This document shows, piece by piece, positions 32,909 through 40,972 of a DNA stretch of 64,000 bases. Origin of the DNA: Larkinella sp965227735 (GTDB lineage Bacteria; Bacteroidota; Bacteroidia; Cytophagales; Spirosomataceae); the NCBI RefSeq assembly GCF_965227735.1, contig NZ_OZ245776.1, positions 3,410,001 to 3,474,000 on the forward strand, given 5' to 3'. How positions within the stretch are numbered: the first letter of the stretch is position 1; each line of letters opens with the position of its first letter. The position numbers and the translations under genes are program-made. Under the pieces are notes generated by a model. The model saw only the letters and a list, made by a program, of their open reading frames with translations. It made no database searches and had not been told where the DNA came from.

Positions 32909-35900
32909 TGATTCACTTTTTCCTCCGGTTTTTTAAAGATTTCACTCAACTGGTTGTAATCGACGGTGATGACAAAGCCAATACCGGTTTCGATCACATA
33001 GCCTTCCAGAACCGCCTGGTAATCACTCTTGCGATACCCCCGCATCATATAGCGACCGTCGCGGGAAAGATTATAGTTTAACGACAGGTTATCAAAGACT
33101 TCGTTCGGATTTCGGGTAATGGTATTGTTATTTTTTTCCAGCACAAAATTGCGCCCCACCGAAACCGTCAGCCGTCCATTCAGGAAACTGCGGGATACGC
33201 CCACGTTTAAATCGGTTCGGGAACCCACCGTGTTGTTAGACTGTGCCGACTGGCTCGACGAAAGCAGGTTGAAATCGACATCGAAACCTTTTAACAGACT
33301 GGAAGCGAACCGCTCCAATTGATCCGACAGAATCTTGCTGACGCTGTTCCGGGCAATTTCTTCGGTATTGATGCCGCCACCAGACGAACTGGAGGACGTT
33401 TCGGCAATAAAACTCCCCAATACCATCAGCCCGAAAACCTGCTTATTCAACTGGGATGGATCGTTCCGCAACTGCGTCAGCTTGGAATTGACCGCGTCGA
33501 TCACCGTACGGGAAGCCAGAAAATCTTCCTCCGGCATCACAATGTCGAAACTGATGTCGGGGGCTGCCAGACGGCCTTTCATTTTTAGCAGGACGTTGAA
33601 CGGTATTTTCTGCTTGGACGCTGTCCGCATTTGCTCGCTGGTTTCGTTGGCAATCAGGTTCGAGGGAACCGCCGTGGTCTGATAAACCGCCGTTATATCT
33701 AAATCCGCCCGCAGCGGGTCACCCGTCCAGGTAATAAAACTTCCTTTCTGGATTGAGAAGGTCCGTTTCAATACCTGATAGGTCAACGAATACTCTCCTT
33801 CCGTAACGTCATACCGACCGAGCAACGAAATCGCCCCGCTCTGGCTCACACCGACGTTCAGGCGGGCATTGCCTTTGATGCGCAGATTGTCGCCGTTGAG
33901 TTCATCGACAACGACGGTAATTTCGGATTTTTCGTTGACTTCCAGGCTCAAATCGATCTGGGCATTGCTCAACTCTTTGAAAGCCCGGCTGCGCAGGGCC
34001 GTGTCGGGCCGGGCCATCACCAGGTATTTTCGCAACGCCAGGGTATCATTGTGGTCGATGAAGGTAACAATCTCGCGGGCTTCGTTCGCCGACGCCGTCT
34101 GATCGGGCAACACCATCGTCACCTTGCTGTCATCTTCCAGTTTGATCGAACCACCGATGGTGGGGCTGGTTCCGCTCCCGCGAATACTGAGGTCGGCGCT
34201 GATAGCGGCATTTCCGTACGCCAGATCGTTATCTTTCCGGGTCGCATTCAACACCTGAAATTTCGTGGCGTTGATGCGCAGGTTGTACGCTACATCGGGC
34301 AGTTTACGGAGCGTTATCGTTCCATTGGTGGTCAGACTGCGGTTTAACGCATCCCGCACGTTAAAATCCTGGAACGTGATCACCTTCTCGTTGAAACGAA
34401 TGGTTTCATTATCGATTTTATACGTAGCATTCAGATACGCTACGTTGAAAGCCAGTGAATCGAACGACATCGAACCGTTCATCCGGGGCTGGTCCGTCGA
34501 ACCGGACACATCGACCTGCCCCCGCAACCGGCCCGAAGTCTGCCGCAACTGACCAAAGCTGAATGCTTCGATCGTTTGTGCGCTCAACTGTTCCAGATCG
34601 ATCTTGAAATCCAGGGCATTCGCCGGGTCCGACGCCTTATAAAATCCCGTCACCCGCGCACTATTTCCCGAACCTTTCAGGGCAATATCGGTCGAAATCC
34701 GCTGATCCGTCGTGTTTTCAAAACTGGCGGTCAGATTTCCCAGCGGTTTCGCCATCACCTTCAGGCTATCGACTGTTACATTGCCGGTAAACGACAGATT
34801 GGTCATCACGTTCCGCAGGATGACATCACCATTCAGCAAACCGCTCGCCATCGTGGTGTCCTGATTGGCGAGTTTCGCCATGTTCGTCAGGTCAATATTT
34901 TCCACTTTCACCTCCAGGGGCGCATTGGGTTGCGGAACGATGCTGTTGACCAGTATCTTCTGCGAACCGGTTTGGAGCAGGAATTTATTGGCTAAAATAC
35001 CGTCCTCGCTGTATTGAATGTACCCCGTCGTGTCGCTCGTCCAACGCTGGTAGTTGGTCATCATCCCGTCCGGATTAAACCGGAACTGATAGGCCCGGTC
35101 GGCAACGCCCAGATTTCCGGACAGTGCATACCAGGCCCGGCCCGTGGAATCTTCCGAGATAATATCGAAATGCAGGCGGTTTTTGATGGCTTCCCCGTTG
35201 AATCGGGTCACGTTCAGATCGACCTGATCGGTGTGAACCGCATTGACCTGGCTCCGGATCAGCAAACGGTCATTGACTGCCTGAAGGCCCATCGTTACGG
35301 TTTGGAACCGCATGGTATCGTACTCGATCGTACCGGTTTTCAGCAAAGCCGACAGAGTGGTATCTTTTGTATTGTCAATGTACGCTTTCAGGGTAACGGG
35401 GTCCATTTTGGTCAGGGCTGGCACAAAAGCCATCAGCAGCGGGTGCTGGCTGACCGTCATGTCGATGTTGAACCCGTAAGGCGGATTGACCGGCTTGTAT
35501 GTCAGGTCGGGCAGTTTGATGTATTTGCTGAATTCACCCACGACAATGTCGTACAGTCGGGTGTAGTCAAACTGGCCGTCGAGCTTCAGAGTTGCAAACG
35601 GCAGTTTGGCTTCCACGATTTTCCGAACGCCTTCCGGAGCAGCTTTGACATAAAAAGAATCCAGCGGATACGTTTTGCCATTGAAACGCACAACCGTTTC
35701 CCGGGCCGTCAGCGTACCCACCGGATTAACCGGGTCGGTGGAAGCGAAATCAAACCGCATCCGGCCTTCGACGCTGAGCGGATCGTTGTAAAACTTCAGC
35801 GCCTTTACGTCCAGTTTCTCAATCACCAAACCGCCTTTCACGCTGGGATAGTCTTCCAGCAAACTGACCACTGAATTCAGGGCCAGCTTGGCGTTCGGAT

Positions 35901-37932
35901 CATCCAGTGTGCTTTTGGCCGTCAGGATGCCTTTGTCCAGTTCACCTTCCGCGGCAAAATTCTGGTAATTATATCCGTTCAGTTCCGCCTGCCGAACGTT
36001 GAGCCGGAACGCGGTTCGCATGGTTTTGACGTCGATTCCCTGCCCATTAACGGTCGCATCAGCCGTAATGCTGCCGATCATGGCCTGCTGATTCAGCCAG
36101 CGTCCGGCTTCAAAATTCGCCAATGCCAGCGTTCCCCGGTAAGCCTGATTTTTCCCGGCCACAAAGCCCCGCACATTTCCGTCAAAATCGACATTTCCCC
36201 AGTCGGTTTGCAACGCAGAATTGAGGTTCAAATTATCGAGTTCGCCCTGAAACCGGCCCGTTAGCCGCAGCTTCGGCGGAAGGTTGAATGAATCCGGTAA
36301 CGTTCCTTTTGGCACCAACTGCCGAATATCGCGAAGCTGCGTTGAACCTTCGGTCAGGTTAATGTCCATCGCCATCCGGTCGACATCGGTCACGTTGCGC
36401 AGCCGACCACTGGCCCGCAGGCGGGTGCCCGACAACATATCGAGTTCAAATGTCGGAATGCTCAGATTCGCCAGCGTTCCCCGCATCAGGGTGTTGACCC
36501 GAATAACCGCCTGACGATTTCCGGCAAAAGGCGCGGTAGTCGCCAGAAAAGGCGCCAGTTGCAGAATGTCCGCCACCGCCAGTCGGCTTTGTTTCAGATT
36601 GACCCGGATCCCCACACGTCCGGCTTCGCGCGGACGGCTGAGTTGCCCGATGGAATCATACCGCAGAATGAGTTGATCCCGGATGAGTGTCTGGGGCGTT
36701 TGAACCAGAAGCCGGTTGATCGACGTCAGCGTATCGCTGTAAACCACATCGGCATCGAGCCGCTGGAGTGCAAAACCGCTTTGATCCCGGAAACGGCCTC
36801 CGCGAAATTTCCCGGAAATAACCTGCGGACTGTATTGCAGCGTCTGCGCCGTCAGCGATAAATCCTGCAAATCGAGGTGCCCATAATCCAGACCGGTTTT
36901 CTGTTTAGGCTGGTTTTGATCGTCGAACCGGATGCGGTTTTTAGCCAGTGCCACCCGCCCGATTCTGGCCCGCCAACCGCCCGAATCGTCGGCGGTGGCC
37001 GTGGTGGCTGTGGGCGGAGTCGTTTTTCCGGTAGGTTTGGTCAGAATAGCCGAAATATCCGAATTTTCGAGTTCCAAAGATTTGATGCCGATGCGCTGCC
37101 CGTCCAGATACAGATAATCGGCGTTCATCGCCAGCCGCCCGACTGAACCCTTGGTTTGAAAATCAGCCTCTTCCACCTTAACATCCCAGCGCGCCCGGGT
37201 CAGTTTCCAGTTGCCCAATTTGAGATCCATCGTATCGCCCGGTGCCGACGTATCAGGCGTTTCCGGGGTAGGAATTGCCGGATAAAGCCGTGTGTTGGCC
37301 ACCAGTCCGTCGATCGTCACATCACGAAGATGGTATTGGGATTTGTCAACGTTGGTTTTGTCGAAGTTAGCCCGCAAAGTATCGACGTAAGCACCGACTT
37401 CCGCGCCCACCACATCATCTTTGTAGCGAATCCGAACATCTTTCAGCGTAATACCGGACAAACTGATGTCCAGCGGAGCCGCCGTGGTGTCGACGGGTTG
37501 GGGTGGCCCGCCCGTGTCGAAGGCGTCGATGATGTATTGAAAATTGAAAGCCGTATCGGGCAGTGTGCGGTTCAGGTTTACGCTAACCTTCTCCAGTTCG
37601 ATCTGGTTAAGCGCAACCCGATTCTGCAACAAACCCATCATGTCGAGGTCAACCCGAAGTTTCTGGCCCGCCAGAAGGGTATCGCCTTTAGGGGTAATAA
37701 ACAGCACGTCTTCCAGCGCAACGTAATCCGGAATTTCGTAGGTAATGCGGCCAATCCGAAAAGGGCTTTTTATTTTTCCGGCGAGGTAGTTGTTGACCTG
37801 ACGCGTCACAAACTCCTGGCCCCAGGTTGTCGTACCGATCACACCGAGGAACCCGATTACCAGAAAAATCAGTGCCAGTATGGCAAGAGAAAAAAACGTC
37901 AGAAATTTTTTCACATTCCTTAAATCAGTCAC
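32905..37932 (-). CDS. tamB: TamB-family translocation and assembly protein (DUF490)
   Basis: TamB proteins form long beta-groove bridges between inner and outer membranes and move lipids or help assemble barrels. This 1675-residue protein has one N-terminal membrane helix (10-33), repetitive beta-strand sequence throughout, and the C-terminal DUF490 domain (about 1290-1640; RYDVTEGEYSLTYQVLKRTFSIQKGS and the final strands YNLSRDGRYMMRGYRKSDY). It is translationally coupled to tamL by a 4-base overlap. Length is in the range of Bacteroidota homologues. Confidence 0.93.
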   Translation of the reverse strand: MTDLRNVKKFLTFFSLAILALIFLVIGFLGVIGTTTWGQEFVTRQVNNYLAGKIKSPFRIGRITYEIPDYVALEDVLFITPKGDTLLAGQKLRVDLDMMGLLQNRVALNQIELEKVSVNLNRTLPDTAFNFQYIIDAFDTGGPPQPVDTTAAPLDISLSGITLKDVRIRYKDDVVGAEVGAYVDTLRANFDKTNVDKSQYHLRDVTIDGLVANTRLYPAIPTPETPDTSAPGDTMDLKLGNWKLTRARWDVKVEEADFQTKGSVGRLAMNADYLYLDGQRIGIKSLELENSDISAILTKPTGKTTPPTATTATADDSGGWRARIGRVALAKNRIRFDDQNQPKQKTGLDYGHLDLQDLSLTAQTLQYSPQVISGKFRGGRFRDQSGFALQRLDADVVYSDTLTSINRLLVQTPQTLIRDQLILRYDSIGQLSRPREAGRVGIRVNLKQSRLAVADILQLAPFLATTAPFAGNRQAVIRVNTLMRGTLANLSIPTFELDMLSGTRLRASGRLRNVTDVDRMAMDINLTEGSTQLRDIRQLVPKGTLPDSFNLPPKLRLTGRFQGELDNLNLNSALQTDWGNVDFDGNVRGFVAGKNQAYRGTLALANFEAGRWLNQQAMIGSITADATVNGQGIDVKTMRTAFRLNVRQAELNGYNYQNFAAEGELDKGILTAKSTLDDPNAKLALNSVVSLLEDYPSVKGGLVIEKLDVKALKFYNDPLSVEGRMRFDFASTDPVNPVGTLTARETVVRFNGKTYPLDSFYVKAAPEGVRKIVEAKLPFATLKLDGQFDYTRLYDIVVGEFSKYIKLPDLTYKPVNPPYGFNIDMTVSQHPLLMAFVPALTKMDPVTLKAYIDNTKDTTLSALLKTGTIEYDTMRFQTVTMGLQAVNDRLLIRSQVNAVHTDQVDLNVTRFNGEAIKNRLHFDIISEDSTGRAWYALSGNLGVADRAYQFRFNPDGMMTNYQRWTSDTTGYIQYSEDGILANKFLLQTGSQKILVNSIVPQPNAPLEVKVENIDLTNMAKLANQDTTMASGLLNGDVILRNVMTNLSFTGNVTVDSLKVMAKPLGNLTASFENTTDQRISTDIALKGSGNSARVTGFYKASDPANALDFKIDLEQLSAQTIEAFSFGQLRQTSGRLRGQVDVSGSTDQPRMNGSMSFDSLAFNVAYLNATYKIDNETIRFNEKVITFQDFNVRDALNRSLTTNGTITLRKLPDVAYNLRINATKFQVLNATRKDNDLAYGNAAISADLSIRGSGTSPTIGGSIKLEDDSKVTMVLPDQTASANEAREIVTFIDHNDTLALRKYLVMARPDTALRSRAFKELSNAQIDLSLEVNEKSEITVVVDELNGDNLRIKGNARLNVGVSQSGAISLLGRYDVTEGEYSLTYQVLKRTFSIQKGSFITWTGDPLRADLDITAVYQTTAVPSNLIANETSEQMRTASKQKIPFNVLLKMKGRLAAPDISFDIVMPEEDFLASRTVIDAVNSKLTQLRNDPSQLNKQVFGLMVLGSFIAETSSSSSGGGINTEEIARNSVSKILSDQLERFASSLLKGFDVDFNLLSSSQSAQSNNTVGSRTDLNVGVSRSFLNGRLTVSVGRNFVLEKNNNTITRNPNEVFDNLSLNYNLSRDGRYMMRGYRKSDYQAVLEGYVIETGIGFVITVDYNQLSEIFKKPEEKVNQ

Positions 37933-38130
37933 CGGATAACCAACCGCCTACCCTGTTTTCTGCCTTTGCTACTTACTCAATACGTACTTTAGACGCCGAA
38001 TGTTGAACGTGGGATCATATTTGTACAAAAAAAACAATAGAGACGGTGTCAATAATCCGGCCAATTTCCTTCTTTAATAAACCGCCCAGAAAGTGTTTAT
38101 GTTATCGTTTTGTTCCTTCTTGGTTCTATT

Positions 38131-38256
38131 TTACTTTGAAAAAAAGCCTTTTGCAATCAAATAAGGGATAATCAGCCAGAGCAGGCCTTTGATGAGAAAG
38201 AAAAAAAAGCCCAGCCAGCCGACGCGCTTGAGCCATATTTTGAAACGGTTATTCAT
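38131..38256 (-). CDS. 41-residue hydrophobic membrane protein
   Basis: Minus-strand translation from ATG 38256 gives MNNRFKIWLKRVGWLGFFFF followed by a second hydrophobic stretch and ending IAKGFFSK. It has a basic N-terminus and one membrane span. Very similar tiny proteins (WxGFxFFLIKGLLWL core) are in my memory common in Cytophagales, annotated as hypothetical. A perfect TACCTTTG promoter box lies 65 bases upstream. Function unknown. Confidence 0.65.
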   Translation of the reverse strand: MNNRFKIWLKRVGWLGFFFFLIKGLLWLIIPYLIAKGFFSK

Positions 38257-38275
38257 GGTGTGGCTATTCGTTTGA

Positions 38276-38416
38276 TCAATACCGTTGTCGAAACCGGAAG
38301 TCCTGAAAGCAATATTCCATCAAAGGTAGCGAACTGTCGATGTATTGAAAGCTGTCTCCCCATTTTTGCTGCTTTTCCCGCATCTCAGCCCTTGTCCCGC
38401 GTTTTATCTGCTCCAT
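38276..38416 (-). CDS. Possible 46-residue hypothetical protein
   Basis: Minus-strand translation from ATG 38416 gives a 46-residue charged peptide beginning MEQIKRGTRAEMREKQQKWG and ending FRFRQRY. It ends 19 bases before the 41-residue membrane protein, so the two could be cotranslated. A promoter-like box for the next gene lies inside it, and no homologue is recognised. It may be chance. Confidence 0.3.
   Translation of the reverse strand: MEQIKRGTRAEMREKQQKWGDSFQYIDSSLPLMEYCFQDFRFRQRY
38321..38328 (-). promoter_or_regulatory. Promoter-like box before the 41-residue membrane protein
   Basis: TACCTTTG on the minus strand (38321-38328) matches the downstream Bacteroidota box exactly and would start RNA near 38314. 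The upstream box is poor (TTTC at about 20 bases). Confidence 0.4.
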
Positions 38417-38531
38417 TGACCGCCATATTTTAAATTCTTTTAATTATAGATTTCATCCACAAAATACCATCTGTGTTAAAATAACACTACATTTGGTACA
38501 ATTAAAGTTAGTCCTTGACGGTCATCATCCA

Positions 38532-39140
38532 TTGGAACGCTTTACAGCCGCTGAGTATAAAAATCTTGCCCCCCAGGAGCTATGGCAACGCTTCAAAGCC
38601 GGTGACGAACTGGCTTTCGGCGAACTGGCTCAGGGGCACTACCGTAGCTTGTATAACTACGGTTCGCGGCTGACTGCGGATTCGGAACTGGTTTGGGATA
38701 CCATCCAGGATTTACTGCTGGAATTGTGGGACCGGCGGGCTACGGTCAGCGATGCGGTTTTTGTCAAAACGTATTTACTGAAAGCCCTGCGCTATAAACT
38801 GCTGAAAGCGCTTCCCCACCATCCGTCGGTTCAGTTCGACGAATCAGAGCCAGCCCAGACACTATTTGCCGATTCCATCGAACAGAAAATTATCGATGAC
38901 GAAAGCCAGACCGAGCAAACCCGCCTGTTACACCAGCTCATGGCTTCCCTCTCCAAACGCCAGCAGGAGGTGCTTTACCTGCGGTTTTACCAGAATCTGG
39001 AAAACCACGAAATTGCCCTGATCATGGGGCTGGAGCGCCAGAGCGTCGCCAACCTGCTCCACCGAACCTTCAAGGAACTCCGCCACCAATGGTCGTCCAG
39101 CCTGCTTGTGGTTTTACTGGGAATGATACGGTTATCGTAA
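38532..39140 (+). CDS. ECF-type RNA polymerase sigma factor
   Basis: The protein has sigma region 2 (KAGDELAFGELAQGHY through LLKALRYKLLK) and region 4 with a helix-turn-helix (LSKRQQEVLYLRFYQNLENHEIALIMGLERQSVANLLHRTFKELR). It probably activates the downstream SusC/SusD locus on release by the FecR protein. No ATG or GTG exists ahead of region 2 in this frame. TTG at 38532 gives 203 residues and a normal ECF N-terminus; TTG at 38493 adds 13. A TACATTTG box at 38488-38495 favours the later start. The C-terminal SSLLVVLLGMIRLS is unusually hydrophobic for an ECF factor. Confidence 0.85.
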   Translation: MERFTAAEYKNLAPQELWQRFKAGDELAFGELAQGHYRSLYNYGSRLTADSELVWDTIQDLLLELWDRRATVSDAVFVKTYLLKALRYKLLKALPHHPSVQFDESEPAQTLFADSIEQKIIDDESQTEQTRLLHQLMASLSKRQQEVLYLRFYQNLENHEIALIMGLERQSVANLLHRTFKELRHQWSSSLLVVLLGMIRLS

Positions 39141-39180
39141 CAAAATATCATTCTACGGAACCAGGATTTTGGGTCTTCTG

Positions 39181-39442
39181 CGGACGCGGTGACTACAAAA
39201 TGGATCATCCCTCCGGGACTCATCCGCCTATACAATCGGACACGGTGGCTACAAAATGGATTATCCCGATGGGATTGTTTTTGATTTTCCTGCCGGGGTT
39301 CGATTTTGCCATCCCGTAGGAATGGGGCATTTTGTAGCTACCGTGTCCGAGTATAGGCGGATGAGTCCCGGAGGGATGATCCATTTTGTAGCCACCGTGT
39401 CCGATTGTATAGGCGGATGAGTCCCGGAGGGATGGGACATTT
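39181..39442. repeat. 260-base palindrome built from five copies of a 55-base unit (element A)
   Basis: The unit reads cggacacggtggctacaaaa, then tggatcatccctccgggact, then catccgcctatacaat. One full copy (39181-39236) and one partial copy (39237-39275) point right. After a 35-base centre, one partial (39311-39349), one full (39350-39403) and another partial copy (39404-39442) point left. The whole folds into a giant hairpin. The 497-base gap between sigma and FecR genes (39141-39637) shows no gene; outside the element I see only A/T-rich DNA before the fecR start. Confidence 0.9.
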
Positions 39443-39637
39443 AATAACCAAGCGATGGGCCATCCGTCCAGGATTTTTTGATTTTCCTATGTAAGAACCA
39501 TTACCTTCCACTTCACAGCTAAAAGCTCAGCCAACCAATTATTGAACTCTTCTCAAAAATAATTTTACTTTTTTTTGAGTATTGCCCCTCCCTCTCCGGC
39601 ACTATGGAAGTAGAAGCCCTAGAATACTATTTTCTCA

Positions 39638-40753
39638 ATGATTAATTACAGAACGTACGAAGCTGAAGACTTCCTGTTCGATGAATCCTTCCGGCAATGG
39701 ACGGCGGAGTCCTCTCCGCAAGCCGCCCTTTTCTGGAACCGGTGGCTGGCCCAGAATCCAGACCGCGCCGACGTGGTCCGGCAGGCCCAGGAACTGGTTC
39801 GCGCGCTGGAGGATCATTACCGCGACGATGCCACCGAAAACCGGCTGGCGGACGAGCTGAACCGGCTGGTTGGAAAAGCCGTCGAACACCGGGATGCGGA
39901 ACTGGACGGGCCGGTTCGGCCGCTGGGGCAACGGTCGTGGTGGCGGTGGGCGGTGGCGGCTTCCGTTTTGCTGATCAGCCTCAGTACCTGGCTTTACGTG
40001 AACCGGGCTCCCAAACCGGCAGCAGACCCGTATGAATACCTGACCAAAACCGTTACCATACCGCTGCAGGAAAAGGTCAATACCGGCTCCAAAGCGATCA
40101 ATATTCTGCTGAGCGATGGCAGCGTCGTAACGCTGAACCCCAACAGCCGCCTAAGCTATCCCGAGCGGTTTGACAACACAACCCGCACGGTTTACCTCAG
40201 CGGTGAGGCCTTCTTCGACGTGATGAAAAATCCGGCCAAACCGTTCTTGATTTACGCCAACCAAACGGTCACTAAAGTACTGGGAACCAGCTTTCTGGTT
40301 CGCGCATACACAGGCGAAAAAGACGTCACCGTGATGGTGAAAACCGGTCGGGTTTCGGTCTATTCGCAGAAAGATTATGAGCAGGCGCAGCAATCCGGTC
40401 TCCGGCGCGTCGAAGGCGTGGTGCTGACGCCGAATCAACAGATGACGTATAACCTGGAAGAGAACAAGCTTGTGAAAGCACTGGTGGCAAAACCGGCGGC
40501 TTTAATCGCCAACCGGCCCAGCCGCGAGCAGGTGTTTGAGGATGCGCCAGTGGACAAAGTGTTTTCCAGCATCGAGCGTATGTATGGCATCAAACTGCTT
40601 TTCGATGAGGAAGCCCTGGCCAACTGTCTCGTGAACCTGACCTTTAACGAAGAAAATTTGCTGGAACGGCTGGATGTCATCTGCCAGACCATCGGCGCGT
40701 CGTATGAAGTGCTCGACGGCCAGATTGTGATCACCAGCAAAGGATGCCATTGA
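39638..40753 (+). CDS. FecR-family anti-sigma factor
   Basis: The 371-residue protein has a cytoplasmic N-terminal region that would bind the sigma factor, one membrane helix (101-121, WWRWAVAASVLLISLSTWLY), a periplasmic FecR domain (about 140-245, with SDGSVVTLNPNSRLSYPERF and VYLSGEAFFDV) and the C-terminal DUF4974 domain (about 300-368, ERMYGIKLLF). It carries the signal from the STN domain of the next SusC protein to the sigma factor just upstream. Cell-surface signalling role is known for the family; pairing is by neighbourhood. Confidence 0.93.
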   Translation: MINYRTYEAEDFLFDESFRQWTAESSPQAALFWNRWLAQNPDRADVVRQAQELVRALEDHYRDDATENRLADELNRLVGKAVEHRDAELDGPVRPLGQRSWWRWAVAASVLLISLSTWLYVNRAPKPAADPYEYLTKTVTIPLQEKVNTGSKAINILLSDGSVVTLNPNSRLSYPERFDNTTRTVYLSGEAFFDVMKNPAKPFLIYANQTVTKVLGTSFLVRAYTGEKDVTVMVKTGRVSVYSQKDYEQAQQSGLRRVEGVVLTPNQQMTYNLEENKLVKALVAKPAALIANRPSREQVFEDAPVDKVFSSIERMYGIKLLFDEEALANCLVNLTFNEENLLERLDVICQTIGASYEVLDGQIVITSKGCH

Positions 40754-40849
40754 AGTACCTATTCCTAAACCCTATACATTTTACGCGTACCCCATCTCTA
40801 TCCCTAATCCCATTCGCCTATGATTGAGTAACCCCCTTTCACAAAAAAA

Positions 40850-40895
40850 GGTCAATGATGGTTCCAGCATCACTGACCCTAACAGACCCCTTTTT
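40850..40895 (+). promoter_or_regulatory. Hairpin between fecR and susC, possible attenuator
   Basis: ggtcaatgatg (40850-40860) pairs with catcactgacc (40868-40878), with one mismatch and a 7-base loop. It is followed after 12 bases by five T residues (40891-40895). It could end the fecR transcript or form a leader of susC. Confidence 0.4.
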
Positions 40896-40972
40896 AAGCA
40901 ACCTCATCCAGGATGAAGAAGGGTATTTTTTGTCTATTCGAAACCCCAAACAGCCAAAAAACAAGCAAAAGT

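Noticed and set aside
39181..39442. CRISPR array
   Set aside because: Units are inverted relative to each other, differ in length, and have no regular unique spacers or nearby cas genes.
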